Below, in pieces: positions 51,166 through 59,314 of a DNA stretch of 64,000 nucleotides. The stretch spans positions 32,654 to 96,653 of the forward strand of contig NZ_WQNH01000013.1 in assembly GCF_009812055.1 (NCBI RefSeq), written 5' to 3'. The translations under genes and the position numbers were made by a program. This DNA is from Chelativorans xinjiangensis (GTDB lineage Bacteria > Pseudomonadota > Alphaproteobacteria > Rhizobiales > Rhizobiaceae). The notes beneath the pieces were generated by a model, which worked only from the letters and a program-made list of their open reading frames with translations, made no database searches and was not told where the DNA came from. The stretch's first letter is position 1. Every line of letters begins with the position of its first letter.

Positions 51166-53234
51166 TAATTCAGGTCCATGATCATGTTGCTGGCCTCATC
51201 GATCCGTATCGTGGCGCCGGGCGGAACGATGGTCGTGGTGTCGAGCTGGGTCACGATGGCGGGACCGGAGAAGCTGTCGCCCGGCTTCAGTCCCACACGT
51301 TCGATAAGCTTCGTGTCGCGGTAGCCCTCGCCGAACCAGACCTGGATGGTCTTCGCCTCACCAGTCTCGGCCGCGGGTTTGTCTTGTGCGTAGTCGGTGC
51401 GGCTGAGATGCGCCAGCACACGCAAGCGAGCGTTGACGATCTCGACTGGCGCGGCGGGGTCGTGATGACCGAAATTGCGCTCATAGGTCTCGAAGAAGGC
51501 CCGAGCCAGCGTGTCGGCATCGGACAACGCCACGCGGCCCTGCGCGTCGACCGCTGCCTCGATCTCGACCGGCAACTCATAGTTCTGGCCGACATAGCGC
51601 ATGTCGAGGAACAGCAACAGTCGTTCGCCCTGTGCGTCCACCGCCTCGGTCTTCAGCCACGCCTGCCCTTGCACGAACAGTTTCTGCACGACCGCTTCAA
51701 GCTCCGCGACGCCAGCCGCGAGCTTGAGATGACAACTGGTGACAAAATCCTCCTGTAGGTCCGCCGCGATGAGCCCATCGGCACAGAGAATCCCCGGCGC
51801 CTCGGGCACAAGCACCTGCTTCATGCCGAGTGCACGGGCGACCTCGGCGGCGTGAAGCCCCCCTGCTCCGCCAAAGGACATGAGCGCGAACTTGCGTGGG
51901 TCGTAGCCCTTTTCAACCGAGATGGTGCGAATCGCTCGCACGATGTTCGAGTTGACGATCTCGATGATGCCCATTGCAGCGGTTTCAAGCCCAATGCCGA
52001 GCTTGTCGGCGATGGGTCTTAGCGCGTCAACCGCCAGGTCACGCCGCAGGGCAAAACCGCCGCCCACCAACTCCTGCGGGAGCCGATTGAGGACGGCGTT
52101 CGCGTCAGAGACCGTGGGCAGCGTGCCGCCGAGATTGTAACAGGCAGGCCCTGGCACGGCGCCGGCGCTTTCCGGACCGACCTTCATAAGCCCGTCGTTG
52201 GCCAAGACTGCGATGGAGCCCCCCCCCGCACCGATGGTGTGGATGTCGACCATGGGCAGACGGATGCTGAATCCCGAGATGTCGCGGGAGCGCGCGATGG
52301 CGGTGCGGCCGTTGCGGATCAGGCAGACATCGCTCGAGGTGCCACCGATATCCAGCGTGATGATGTCTTCGAATTTCGACAACGCGCCCGAGCGCGCCGC
52401 TCCAACCGCTCCCGCCGCAGGTCCCGACAGCGCCGTGCGCACCGGGTAATCCGCGGCCTTTACTGCCGACATAAGGCCACCGCTCGACTGGAAGATGCCG
52501 AACGCCGCTTTTGGCGCGGCATTGCCCACATTGTTGCGCAGACGGTCGATGTAGCGGCTGACCTCAGGCTGGAGGAAGGCGTTGATCAGCGTGGTCGAGA
52601 ACCGCTCGTATTCGCGAAATTCCGGCTGCACCTCACGCGAGACCGAGACCAGCAGATCAGGGAAAGCGGCTCGAAGCGCCTCGGCCAGCTTCCCCTCGTG
52701 ATCGCCATTGAGATAGGAGAAGAGCAGGCAGACCGCGATACCCTCGATCTCGGGATGCTCCCGCAGCTCTGCGATGAGCGCGGCAATGGATTCATCGGTC
52801 AGCGGCCTGACGACTTCGCCTCGCGATCCGATGCGCTCGTCGATCTCGAACCGCAGATCACGCGAGGCCAGCGGTGCCGGGTGGTCGAGTTGCAGATCGT
52901 AGAGGTGCGGACGGATCTGCCGCCCGATCTCGAGCAGGTCGCGGAAACCCTTGGTGGTCACGACGGCGACCCGCGCACCGCGTCGCTGGAGCAGCGCGTT
53001 GGTGGCAACGGTGGTGCCATGAGCGAAACGGGTGATTGACGCAGGGTCGATGGCGTGCTTCTCGACCAGTTCGGCAAGACCGGCGATCACAGCACGGCCC
53101 GGATCGTCCGGGGTCGACGGCCTCTTGTGAATGCACACCTGGCCGGTCGCGAGATTGCGCGCCGAAAAATCGGTGAAGGTCCCACCGACATCGACCCCGA
53201 CCAGCCATTCCCCCTGCAAACCGTTGGCGTTCAT
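51165..53234 (-). CDS. hyuA: Hydantoinase A / oxoprolinase alpha-type subunit
   Basis: 689 aa from ATG at 53234, chosen because GAGGAAGAGGG precedes it and because upstream ATG codons lie inside the promoter and operator. ATP-grasp-like ASKHA signatures are VGVDVGGTFTDFSARN at the N-terminus and DIITLDIGGTSSDVCLI near residue 290; the GTTVATNALLQRRGARVAVV segment is also typical. It phosphorylates the ring carbonyl so that HyuB can hydrolyse it. First gene of the minus-strand operon hyuAB-TRAP-dehydratase-GntR. Confidence 0.9.
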   Translation of the reverse strand: MNANGLQGEWLVGVDVGGTFTDFSARNLATGQVCIHKRPSTPDDPGRAVIAGLAELVEKHAIDPASITRFAHGTTVATNALLQRRGARVAVVTTKGFRDLLEIGRQIRPHLYDLQLDHPAPLASRDLRFEIDERIGSRGEVVRPLTDESIAALIAELREHPEIEGIAVCLLFSYLNGDHEGKLAEALRAAFPDLLVSVSREVQPEFREYERFSTTLINAFLQPEVSRYIDRLRNNVGNAAPKAAFGIFQSSGGLMSAVKAADYPVRTALSGPAAGAVGAARSGALSKFEDIITLDIGGTSSDVCLIRNGRTAIARSRDISGFSIRLPMVDIHTIGAGGGSIAVLANDGLMKVGPESAGAVPGPACYNLGGTLPTVSDANAVLNRLPQELVGGGFALRRDLAVDALRPIADKLGIGLETAAMGIIEIVNSNIVRAIRTISVEKGYDPRKFALMSFGGAGGLHAAEVARALGMKQVLVPEAPGILCADGLIAADLQEDFVTSCHLKLAAGVAELEAVVQKLFVQGQAWLKTEAVDAQGERLLLFLDMRYVGQNYELPVEIEAAVDAQGRVALSDADTLARAFFETYERNFGHHDPAAPVEIVNARLRVLAHLSRTDYAQDKPAAETGEAKTIQVWFGEGYRDTKLIERVGLKPGDSFSGPAIVTQLDTTTIVPPGATIRIDEASNMIMDLN

Positions 53235-53271
53235 AACCCTCTTCCTCAAGTCAAGATTGGCCGCAAGTTTT

Positions 53272-53288
53272 GTATCCATTTTGGATAC
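53272..53288. promoter_or_regulatory. GTATCC-N5-GGATAC operator, copy 2
   Basis: Perfect 6-bp arms around ATTTT. On the minus strand a consensus -35 box TTGACA (53289-53294) abuts it, so the dyad fills the whole 17-bp spacer, and a weak -10 (AAAACT) follows. The hyuA ATG is 38 nt downstream. Same dyad and spacing as at 31501-31517. Confidence 0.75.
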
Positions 53289-53411
53289 TGTCAATAGGGT
53301 TTAACATGCAGGATCGAATGGCCGGATTTTTTGCTCGCGCAGGAAAGCCTCACGATCTCGATCAGCTCCCGTGTGCGAGCTGCTGCCCCGATGCGGTCCA
53401 TTCCCTGAACC

Positions 53412-53669
53412 TCAAGCGGCGCTGACCATGGTATTCAGCCCCTCACGTCGCCACAGCCGTTCGATGCGACCATCACTGACCTGCCAGCCCGCGTCTCTCA
53501 GCAGGGCTGCAACGCGGCGGTATCCGTAGCGACCGTATTGCCGGGCCAGATCGATCATGTCGGCCACCAGCAGTTCCCCATCGGCACGACCGTTCGGTCG
53601 ATTCCGCTGAGTGGATCGATGCTGGCCGAGAACTTGGCAGGCCCGACGCTCTGATACCGACAGCCGCAT
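53412..53669 (-). pseudogene. IS3-family transposase OrfB, truncated
   Basis: 85 codons. MRLSVSERRACQVLGQHRST and ARQYGRYGYRRVAALLRDAG are the N-terminal HTH_21-type part of OrfB. The frame ends after EGLN with unrelated residues, before the DDE integrase core. It would normally be made by frameshifting from orfA. Confidence 0.8.
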
Positions 53670-54042
53670 GCGGACATGATCGATGCAGGCGCGACGACGC
53701 GAGGGGCTTAGAAGTTTCCCCGGGCGGCCTCGGCGAGGATGAGCTTGTCCAGGGTCAGGTCCGAAACGGCCTTGCGCAACCGCTCGTTCTCCTTCTGAAG
53801 CCGTTTGAGTTCCCTCAGTTGGTCGGTTCCCATCCCACCATATTGCTTGCGCCAGCGGTAGTAGGTCTGCTCGGTAATGCGAACCTCGCGTACCGCATCT
53901 ATCCGGGCCATTCCCCGCCCAACAAGCACGTCAACCTGCCGCAGCTTCGTGACAATCTCTTCCGGCTTGTGTCGCTTGTTCGCCATCTCTGGTCCTCCGT
54001 TTTCTAACCATAGCGGTGGACCAGTTCAGTGGGGGAGGCTCA
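53430..54042 (-). mobile_element. IS3-family element, 3'-truncated
   Basis: An orfA followed by an incomplete orfB, both minus strand, about 610 bp in all, whereas complete members are about 1.2 kb. The left (5') end probably lies near 54042, where TGAGCCTCCCCCACTGAACT begins on the minus strand. The catalytic half of orfB and the other terminal repeat are gone. It marks the boundary between the hydantoinase operon and the next accessory block. Confidence 0.7.
53708..53986 (-). CDS. IS3-family transposase OrfA
   Basis: 92 aa, complete. The helix-turn-helix reads RHKPEEIVTKLRQVDVLVGR with ITEQTYYRWRKQYGGM. A leucine-zipper-like helix follows (LRELKRLQKENERLRKAVSD). CGGAGGACCAGAG precedes the ATG. 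Without a complete OrfB it cannot transpose the element but could still bind related ends. Confidence 0.85.
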   Translation of the reverse strand: MANKRHKPEEIVTKLRQVDVLVGRGMARIDAVREVRITEQTYYRWRKQYGGMGTDQLRELKRLQKENERLRKAVSDLTLDKLILAEAARGNF

Positions 54043-54244
54043 GGCCTGCTTCACGCCCTTTTCGATCTGGCTGTGCGATGGGCGGCGCTTGCGGTCTATC
54101 GTCCGTGTAGGGCCTGTTGGGCCCCAAATGGCCCAACACTTCAGTCAAAAGTAGCACTCTACACAAACTGACCCCACCGCGAACATGAGGCCGGCACAGA
54201 ACGAGCGACGAATGCAGAACGTGTAAAACGTCGACAAATGAGCC
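54043..54244. other. Gene-free boundary stretch with hairpin
   Basis: No coding sequence was recognised. GTTGGGCC (54116-54123) and GGCCCAAC (54130-54137) form a perfect 8-bp stem with a 6-nt loop but no U tract. This stretch separates the IS3 remnant from the SDR gene. Confidence 0.4.
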
Positions 54245-55153
54245 TCAGGACAAGCGCAACGTGTCACTCACCATGTCGTCCAGCGCGCTCGCGACGATGC
54301 CTAAGAGCCGAGTGGTTTCGGACGCGTCGAGGACCGAGGATTCCTCAAGCAGATACACCATTTCCTCGACTTCCCGCATGACCGGGTCATTTTCTGCAAG
54401 CGAACGAAGTTCCGGCTCGGAGAACTCTCGCAGTCGAGGCGTTGGCGCGCCGACGAGTGTGGCGAAGCGGGCCGCAAGTTCGCGAGGCGTCGCATGCTGC
54501 GACGGGACATGAAAGGCGCGGTTCCATTCCCCGCTGTAGCTTGACGCAGCAACCAGTGTGCGCGCGACGTCCTTGGTGAAACTCCAGGGATGAACGGCAT
54601 TCGGATTACCCGGGATTGCCGCCTCTTCGCCCGCAAGCACATGCGGAACTACCGCCAACGTGAACAAGGAAACGGCACCTTTGCCAAGATAGTCGCTGGC
54701 GCGCACCTCGAGCGCAGGCACCGAGGACGAGAGTGCGCGTTCCCACATGGCTACGCGCACACGCCCTTTGACGGTGGTTGGTTTCAGTGGGAGATCGTGA
54801 GAAAGCTGGCTGGGAGCACCTTCTCCATAGCCGTAGGTATTACCAGCCACCACGATCCTTGCACCTACGCGCTCGGCTGCACGCGCGACGCCCTCCATGA
54901 TGGGAGGGAACTCAGCCGGCCACTGGTGATAAGGCGCCATCGCGCACATGAAGAGCACTTCGGCGCCCTGGCTCGCACGTGCGATCGCGTCGGCGTCACG
55001 CGCGTCGAGCGCGACCGCGTGAACCCGCGAATGGGCCAGCCCCGTGCCGCTTCTGCTGATCAGGCGAACATCGTCGCCCCTTTCGGCCAAGAGCCGCGCG
55101 GTCTCACATCCGACCGGGCCGGCGCCAACCACCACATATTTAGCCATGTCCAT
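54245..55153 (-). CDS. NAD(P)-binding atypical SDR / epimerase-like protein
   Basis: 302 aa. The N-terminal Rossmann motif is YVVVGAGPVGCETARLLAER (residues ~5-24). NTYGYGE near residue 105 resembles the YxxxK region of atypical SDRs, but a Lys at the catalytic spacing is not evident, so it may be an NmrA-like redox sensor rather than an enzyme. The C-terminal part is a variable substrate domain (HPWSFTKDVARTLVAA). It is divergent from the AraC gene at 55265, which probably controls it. Confidence 0.75.
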   Translation of the reverse strand: MDMAKYVVVGAGPVGCETARLLAERGDDVRLISRSGTGLAHSRVHAVALDARDADAIARASQGAEVLFMCAMAPYHQWPAEFPPIMEGVARAAERVGARIVVAGNTYGYGEGAPSQLSHDLPLKPTTVKGRVRVAMWERALSSSVPALEVRASDYLGKGAVSLFTLAVVPHVLAGEEAAIPGNPNAVHPWSFTKDVARTLVAASSYSGEWNRAFHVPSQHATPRELAARFATLVGAPTPRLREFSEPELRSLAENDPVMREVEEMVYLLEESSVLDASETTRLLGIVASALDDMVSDTLRLS

Positions 55154-55264
55154 GCTCCAGTTTGATCCGCATCGGTTTCTGGAGCAATCGGAGTTGAAAA
55201 TCGCGCAGGAATTGCCAAATTTTGGAGCATGTTTTGCAGCTATCGTATCTGAAGAACGGCATTG

Positions 55265-56077
55265 ATGTTGCAGATTTCAAAAGAGTTTTGGCCGCCCGCA
55301 GGCATAAGCATCAGACGGATTTCCAGCGATGCGGGGTCGATCCGGCTACCGCCCGCCTTCGAGCACCGACTTCTGGTACATGCCAGCCCGTCGACATGGT
55401 CGGTGTGCCGGGAGGCCGGACAACGCTATTTACGCCGTCACTCCGACATCGATATCGTGCCCTCCGGAGAGGCGGGCGGCTACGGCGCCGAAACGGCCTG
55501 CGACATACTGGAGTTGCGCATCCCGCCCGGTTTGCTCGAACGGGTTGCGGAAGAGGCGGGACGCCCGGCTGCACGATCGGGGTTGCGGCCACGTCACATT
55601 GTGAGGGACGACAGGATCGCCCACCTGGCGTGGGCGCTCGAAAGCGAGCAGCGCGCCACAACGCCTGCGGGACGCCTCTTCGTCGACAGTGTCGGCGTTG
55701 CTATCGCGACGCAATTGCTTGGCCTGACAAAGCGGATAGCAGGCGCACCACGTGGCCTGACGTCGGCGCAGCTGCAACGCGTTTTCGACTATGTCGAGGC
55801 GCATCTGGAAAAGCCGCTCACGCTCGCAGGGCTCGCACGAATTGCCGGAGCTAGCAGCGCCCACCTCAGGCACTGGTTCAAGGCCCAGACCGGTACCACC
55901 GTTCATCGCTATGTTGTACGGCGCCGGGTTGAGAGGGCACGCGTGCTTCTGTTGCAGGGCGAACTCAAGGCGAGCGAAGTGGCGCTTGAGGCGGGTTTTG
56001 CGCATCAGTCACACATGGCACTCTGGATGCGGCGCGAACTCGGCCAATCACCGCGCGAACTTCAACGGAAGCAATGA
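55265..56077 (+). CDS. AraC-family regulator
   Basis: 270 aa from ATG at 55265 (a TTG lies one codon earlier). The N-terminal half is a divergent sensor domain. The C-terminal double helix-turn-helix reads LTLAGLARIAGASSAHLRHW then KASEVALEAGFAHQSHMALW, ending in the usual QSPRELQR. It is divergent from the SDR gene with ~110 bp between. Ligand unknown. Confidence 0.85.
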   Translation: MLQISKEFWPPAGISIRRISSDAGSIRLPPAFEHRLLVHASPSTWSVCREAGQRYLRRHSDIDIVPSGEAGGYGAETACDILELRIPPGLLERVAEEAGRPAARSGLRPRHIVRDDRIAHLAWALESEQRATTPAGRLFVDSVGVAIATQLLGLTKRIAGAPRGLTSAQLQRVFDYVEAHLEKPLTLAGLARIAGASSAHLRHWFKAQTGTTVHRYVVRRRVERARVLLLQGELKASEVALEAGFAHQSHMALWMRRELGQSPRELQRKQ

Positions 56078-56361
56078 TCGACTCCAGGCCTTCCAGGCTT
56101 ACCGCCAACACAGCCATGGCCGCTCCTCCCGTTCGCGCCATGAGCAACGCGAAGAACGCCCGGGCCTTCGCTTTGCCTTCAGGAAGGCGCAAATGAGGCA
56201 TTTGCGTCGTTCGATCAGTTGAATGGATGAATTGGCTTTCCACCATGTTTCGCCATTCAGCTGTAACCCTACTTACGAGGGGCATGGAGGGCTATAGCGT
56301 AGACGTAGTTCTCTGTTTCGTCGTTCTCGGCCCGCCAAGGCGGTGCGCATTCCAGATCCAC
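56078..56361. other. Gene-free stretch
   Basis: About 284 bp between the AraC gene and the orphan gene. A minus-strand frame (55965-56285, 106 codons) crosses it but overlaps the AraC gene and has no recognisable features. No terminator or repeat seen. Confidence 0.3.
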
Positions 56362-57024
56362 TCAGCCTTCCAGCAAGTAATCCGCCAAGCTGTAGCAGTG
56401 GCTCGCGTGATAGGCGTTCCGACCCCGGTTCATGTGCGTTAGATTGAATCTCCGAATGGCGCGCAACACGTGGCGGGTCGCGAGGAATTTGTGGATCGAG
56501 GGGGCGCCTCGCACCTTGATGCCGAAAATGTCCTCGCCGCGCGGGAAGAAATAGCCGACGTCTTCTGGCGTCGTGACGCAGTGCTCGAGAAAAGCCTCGT
56601 CCAAATGGCCCTGCACGGGTGAATGGTCCGTGGTGAAATCCGAAAGGTGCACCAGGACTCTAGCACGGATGCCCTCGCCATCCGCATAGAGCGTGAAAAG
56701 CTCCATCCAGCTCGCATTGACGCGGACGAGCGGCTTGTCGGAGGTCGACGGCAGACAAGAAACCGACCAGTAGCGACGCTCGGATTTGCGTGGGATGGGG
56801 ATGCAGTTTTGGCCGTAGAGCCTGAGAATCTTCAGAACCTCTTGTGCCTGCGGGCGACGAAGCAGCTTCTGAAATCGCGCGACGTACTTGAACCGCAGTT
56901 CCATGGACTCCGAGCGCTCGTCGGCGTCACGCAAGCTCGTCTTGCCTTCTATCCAATTGCGCTGCTGCTCAAGATTCAGAAATTGGCGCAGACCAGTGGT
57001 GCTGCGGCGAGGAGTCGTGCTCAT
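56362..57024 (-). CDS. Uncharacterised 220-aa protein
   Basis: Start chosen at 57024 because GAGGG lies upstream; an ATG at 57075 would add 17 residues. Not recognised. It is a soluble, charged protein without a signal peptide or membrane segment: an N-terminal helical region with many Arg/Lys/Glu (FLNLEQQRNWIEGKTSLRDA), then a mixed alpha/beta part (YWSVSCLPSTSDKPLVRVNA, DGEGIRARVLVHLSDF) and an aromatic-rich C-terminus (NAYHASHCYSLADYLLEG). It stands alone between unrelated units, typical of island cargo. No function is proposed. Confidence 0.6.
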   Translation of the reverse strand: MSTTPRRSTTGLRQFLNLEQQRNWIEGKTSLRDADERSESMELRFKYVARFQKLLRRPQAQEVLKILRLYGQNCIPIPRKSERRYWSVSCLPSTSDKPLVRVNASWMELFTLYADGEGIRARVLVHLSDFTTDHSPVQGHLDEAFLEHCVTTPEDVGYFFPRGEDIFGIKVRGAPSIHKFLATRHVLRAIRRFNLTHMNRGRNAYHASHCYSLADYLLEG

Positions 57025-57208
57025 GTCAGGTGCCCTCAGGAGATGTTGAGAACGACAGCAATTCGCCACAGGCAAGCCTCGGCAGTCTGACGTCCACGTT
57101 GCGACCTGCTGTAAATCCCTTAGCCAGCGGCGAGCTCGGATCTCGTAACATCGGACGGAGGCTCAAGCCTGCATAATGCCCGCGAGGTCGCGAATAGGAG
57201 GCATTCCC

Positions 57209-57571
57209 CTATCCCTTCACGTATCCCAGACCTTCAACGATCTTCCCTCCCCGAACGCGCATGATGTTTACCCCTCGAACCCGGTCCGACTCGTTCTCGC
57301 CCCAGCGGAGTTTCCAGCGGATGATCCCGCGGTCCCCGCCGGCCCATATCTCCTCTGCTTCGAAGACAAGATTCGCGGAGGATGCGATGCCCTTCCAGAA
57401 ATCGAGGCAGGCCTCACGCCCGTCGTATCGCGCGCCGTCCGGGGCTGGCGCCGTATTTTCGAGAACGCAACCCTCACCAATCAGGTCGTCGAGTTCATCG
57501 GCACGGTGCGCCTCGAAGGCGGCATGGAAACGTTCAATGATTTCGCGGGTAACTTCGCTGTTGGTGTTCAT
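57209..57571 (-). CDS. SnoaL-like (NTF2-fold) protein 1
   Basis: 120 aa in the compact alpha+beta NTF2/SnoaL fold: helix ITERFHAAF-type EIIERFHAAFEAHRADELDD, then CVLENTAPAPDGARYDGREA and RGIIRWKLRWGE with a final GGKIVEGLGYVKG. Members bind small hydrophobic molecules and serve as cyclases, hydrolases or detoxification proteins. It is a paralogue of the protein at 58037; both share the ENTAPAPDGTRY-type loop. It is third in the small unit read from the TetR-controlled promoter. Confidence 0.82.
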   Translation of the reverse strand: MNTNSEVTREIIERFHAAFEAHRADELDDLIGEGCVLENTAPAPDGARYDGREACLDFWKGIASSANLVFEAEEIWAGGDRGIIRWKLRWGENESDRVRGVNIMRVRGGKIVEGLGYVKG

Positions 57572-57700
57572 CCTCTCACCTCATTGAGTCATGCAGCCAT
57601 TGGCTGGTGTCCGCTGACTGCCGGTCCGAACGCTGGAGGCGCTGCGACCTGGGTGGGTGGTCGACAGCGCATCGCCCGAAAAGTGCCTGTCGCGTAGGTC

Positions 57701-57985
57701 TCAGAATGGTTTCTCGGCCTTGTCGCTGCGATAGAGTTTCACCTGGGCGTCCCGCAGTGCGACCCTCGGGCCTTTCGCGATCTTACGCCAAGTGTTCAAG
57801 GACTGTTGGTCGCGCCAGCGCTCGAAGACGTTGATCCGATCCGGATCGACCGAGTCAGCACTGATCGACAGGTCAAGACAGCCGTCCTGCTTCCTTGCTC
57901 TTTCGACCATGTCTGCAAACGCCGCTACCGCAGCGTCGCGCTCAACTCCATCCCTGGCTCGAGAGTGCCCGGCTATGATGATCAT
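57701..57985 (-). CDS. Antibiotic-biosynthesis-monooxygenase (ABM/YgiN-like) domain protein
   Basis: 94 aa ferredoxin-like ABM fold: FADMVERARKQDGCLDLSIS and INVFERWRDQQSLNTWRK (aromatic Trp/Phe-Glu-Trp pattern) are typical. Such proteins act on quinones or small aromatics without a cofactor. It lies between two SnoaL-like genes in a three-gene unit, a set that often handles quinone or aromatic stress. Confidence 0.82.
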   Translation of the reverse strand: MIIIAGHSRARDGVERDAAVAAFADMVERARKQDGCLDLSISADSVDPDRINVFERWRDQQSLNTWRKIAKGPRVALRDAQVKLYRSDKAEKPF

Positions 57986-58036
57986 GTACTTCTCTCCTCT
58001 AGGTATTGATCCGCTTGTTCGGAGCGGCTTCGGCGG

Positions 58037-58414
58037 TCACTCAGGCAAGGGTGCCGATTGACCCGGTGTTTTGGCATAAGCCAAGGCTTCGACGATCCGA
58101 CCGTCACGGACACGGATCAGGCTGACGCCGCGGAGCGAGCCCCCACCGCCGAAATGGAAGCGCCAGCGAACATTGGCGCGGTCGCCCATCACGAAGGTGT
58201 CTTCCACCTCGAAGCGGTTGACGCGGTCGACCGCCATGGTCTGCCAGAACGTCAGGTTCACATCGTAACCTTCGTATCGCGTGCCGTCCGGTGCCGGCTG
58301 GATCGTCTCCATGACGCAGTCCGGGGCAATGAGGCCTTCGAAGATTGCAGGATCGTGTTCCAGAAACGCCTGATTGAACCGGCGAACGATTTCCGATGTC
58401 TCATTAGATCGCAT
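58037..58414 (-). CDS. SnoaL-like (NTF2-fold) protein 2
   Basis: 125 aa, same fold as the protein at 57209: EIVRRFNQAFLEHDPAIFEG, CVMETIQPAPDGTRYEGYDV, ANVRWRFHFGGGGSLRGVSL and GRIVEALAYAKT. First gene of the TetR-controlled unit; its ATG is 14 nt from the inner end of the double operator. The pair probably arose by duplication within the unit. Confidence 0.83.
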   Translation of the reverse strand: MRSNETSEIVRRFNQAFLEHDPAIFEGLIAPDCVMETIQPAPDGTRYEGYDVNLTFWQTMAVDRVNRFEVEDTFVMGDRANVRWRFHFGGGGSLRGVSLIRVRDGRIVEALAYAKTPGQSAPLPE

Positions 58415-58427
58415 GACGGCCTCCTAC

Positions 58428-58471
58428 ACAGACAGGTCTGTCTCTATATTGCAATATACAGACCTGTCTGT
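58428..58471. promoter_or_regulatory. Double TetR-type operator in the divergent promoter
   Basis: ACAGACAGGTCTGT (58428-58441) and its exact reverse complement ACAGACCTGTCTGT (58458-58471) flank a 16-bp core that contains ATATTGCAATAT. Each arm is itself nearly palindromic, so two repressor dimers could bind. It lies between the SnoaL-like gene (58414) and the TetR gene (58484). Confidence 0.75.
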
Positions 58472-58483
58472 TAGAGTCAAGCG

Positions 58484-59062
58484 GTGAACCAAATCAGTCC
58501 CCGCAACTCCCCTGAAGCAAGTCCCGCGCGCCGTCGTTTGCTCGATACCGCGACCCGGCTTTTCTATGAGTTGGGAATTCATGCCGCGGGCATCGACCGC
58601 ATCATCGCGGAAGCTGGCGTGGCCAAGGCGACGTTCTACAAGCACTTTCCGTCGAAGGATGAACTCGTCGTTGCCTATATCGAAGAGCAGGACCGGCTCG
58701 GGCGGGAGGCAGTGGCAACGCTGCCGAAGCAGCCGCCGCGGGAATCAATCGCAGCTATCATGGGGCGGATCAGCGAGGCCGTGGTCGCGGGTGGTTGGCG
58801 GGGATGTCCGTTCCTCAATGCAGCGGCCGAGTACCCAGACCCGACCAGCCCGGTGCGGCGGGCCATCGATGCGCGTCGCGTGTGGTATCACGACAGCCTG
58901 CGGAAACTCCTCGCAGAGGACGGCGATCCCGCTCCTTCCGTGACCGCTTCCCTCCTCGTCGCCCTTTCAGACGGCCTGTTGGAAAGCGCCTACCTGGATG
59001 ATCCCGAAAAGATCCCCGCCCTTGTCCGGGAGGGGGTGGACAGACTGCTGGAGCGCCGTTGA
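58484..59062 (+). CDS. TetR/AcrR-family repressor
   Basis: 192 aa from GTG at 58484. The helix-turn-helix region reads RLLDTATRLFYELGIHAAGI, then ADRIIAEAGVAKATFYKHFP-like IIAEAGVAKATFYKHFPSKD. The C-terminal domain includes GWRGCPFLNAAAEYPDP, common in a TetR subgroup next to small oxidative-stress genes. It starts 12 nt from the double operator and almost surely represses both itself and the SnoaL-ABM-SnoaL unit. Confidence 0.9.
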   Translation: MNQISPRNSPEASPARRRLLDTATRLFYELGIHAAGIDRIIAEAGVAKATFYKHFPSKDELVVAYIEEQDRLGREAVATLPKQPPRESIAAIMGRISEAVVAGGWRGCPFLNAAAEYPDPTSPVRRAIDARRVWYHDSLRKLLAEDGDPAPSVTASLLVALSDGLLESAYLDDPEKIPALVREGVDRLLERR

Positions 59063-59214
59063 TGCGCTGTCCCCCAAGCGGCTCGATCTTGCTGGCGCAT
59101 CGCACGAGTCCGCAGCCTGCTTGAACGCACCGCTTAGAGATCGAAGTGATTTGAACCTAAATGCTAAGTGATTGATTTTGTTGATATCTGTTTTTCGGCG
59201 GGCAACGCAGCCAA

Positions 59215-59255
59215 AACAAAACCCTGCTAACCTATTGGTTTGGCAGGGTTTTGTT
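59215..59255. terminator. Bidirectional terminator-like hairpin
   Basis: AACAAAACCCTGC (59215-59227) pairs perfectly with GCAGGGTTTTGTT (59243-59255); inner AACC/GGTT extend the stem. T-rich runs sit on both flanks, so it could stop transcription in either direction, after tetR on the plus strand and after the recombinase remnant on the minus strand. Confidence 0.65.
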
Positions 59256-59314
59256 GTATTGATTGGTTGGGGGCCCGCAACGCCTTTTGTTATAACTTGG
59301 GGCTGGTTTTGGCC

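Noticed and set aside
49465..53234. Creatinine degradation operon
   Set aside because: No creatinine deiminase or N-carbamoylsarcosine amidase nearby; HyuAB alone do not establish it.
54116..54137. Perfect 8-bp stem as a terminator
   Set aside because: No U tract on either strand, so kept only as a hairpin.
55965..56285. 106-codon minus-strand frame
   Set aside because: Overlaps the AraC gene, has no ribosome site and no recognisable features.
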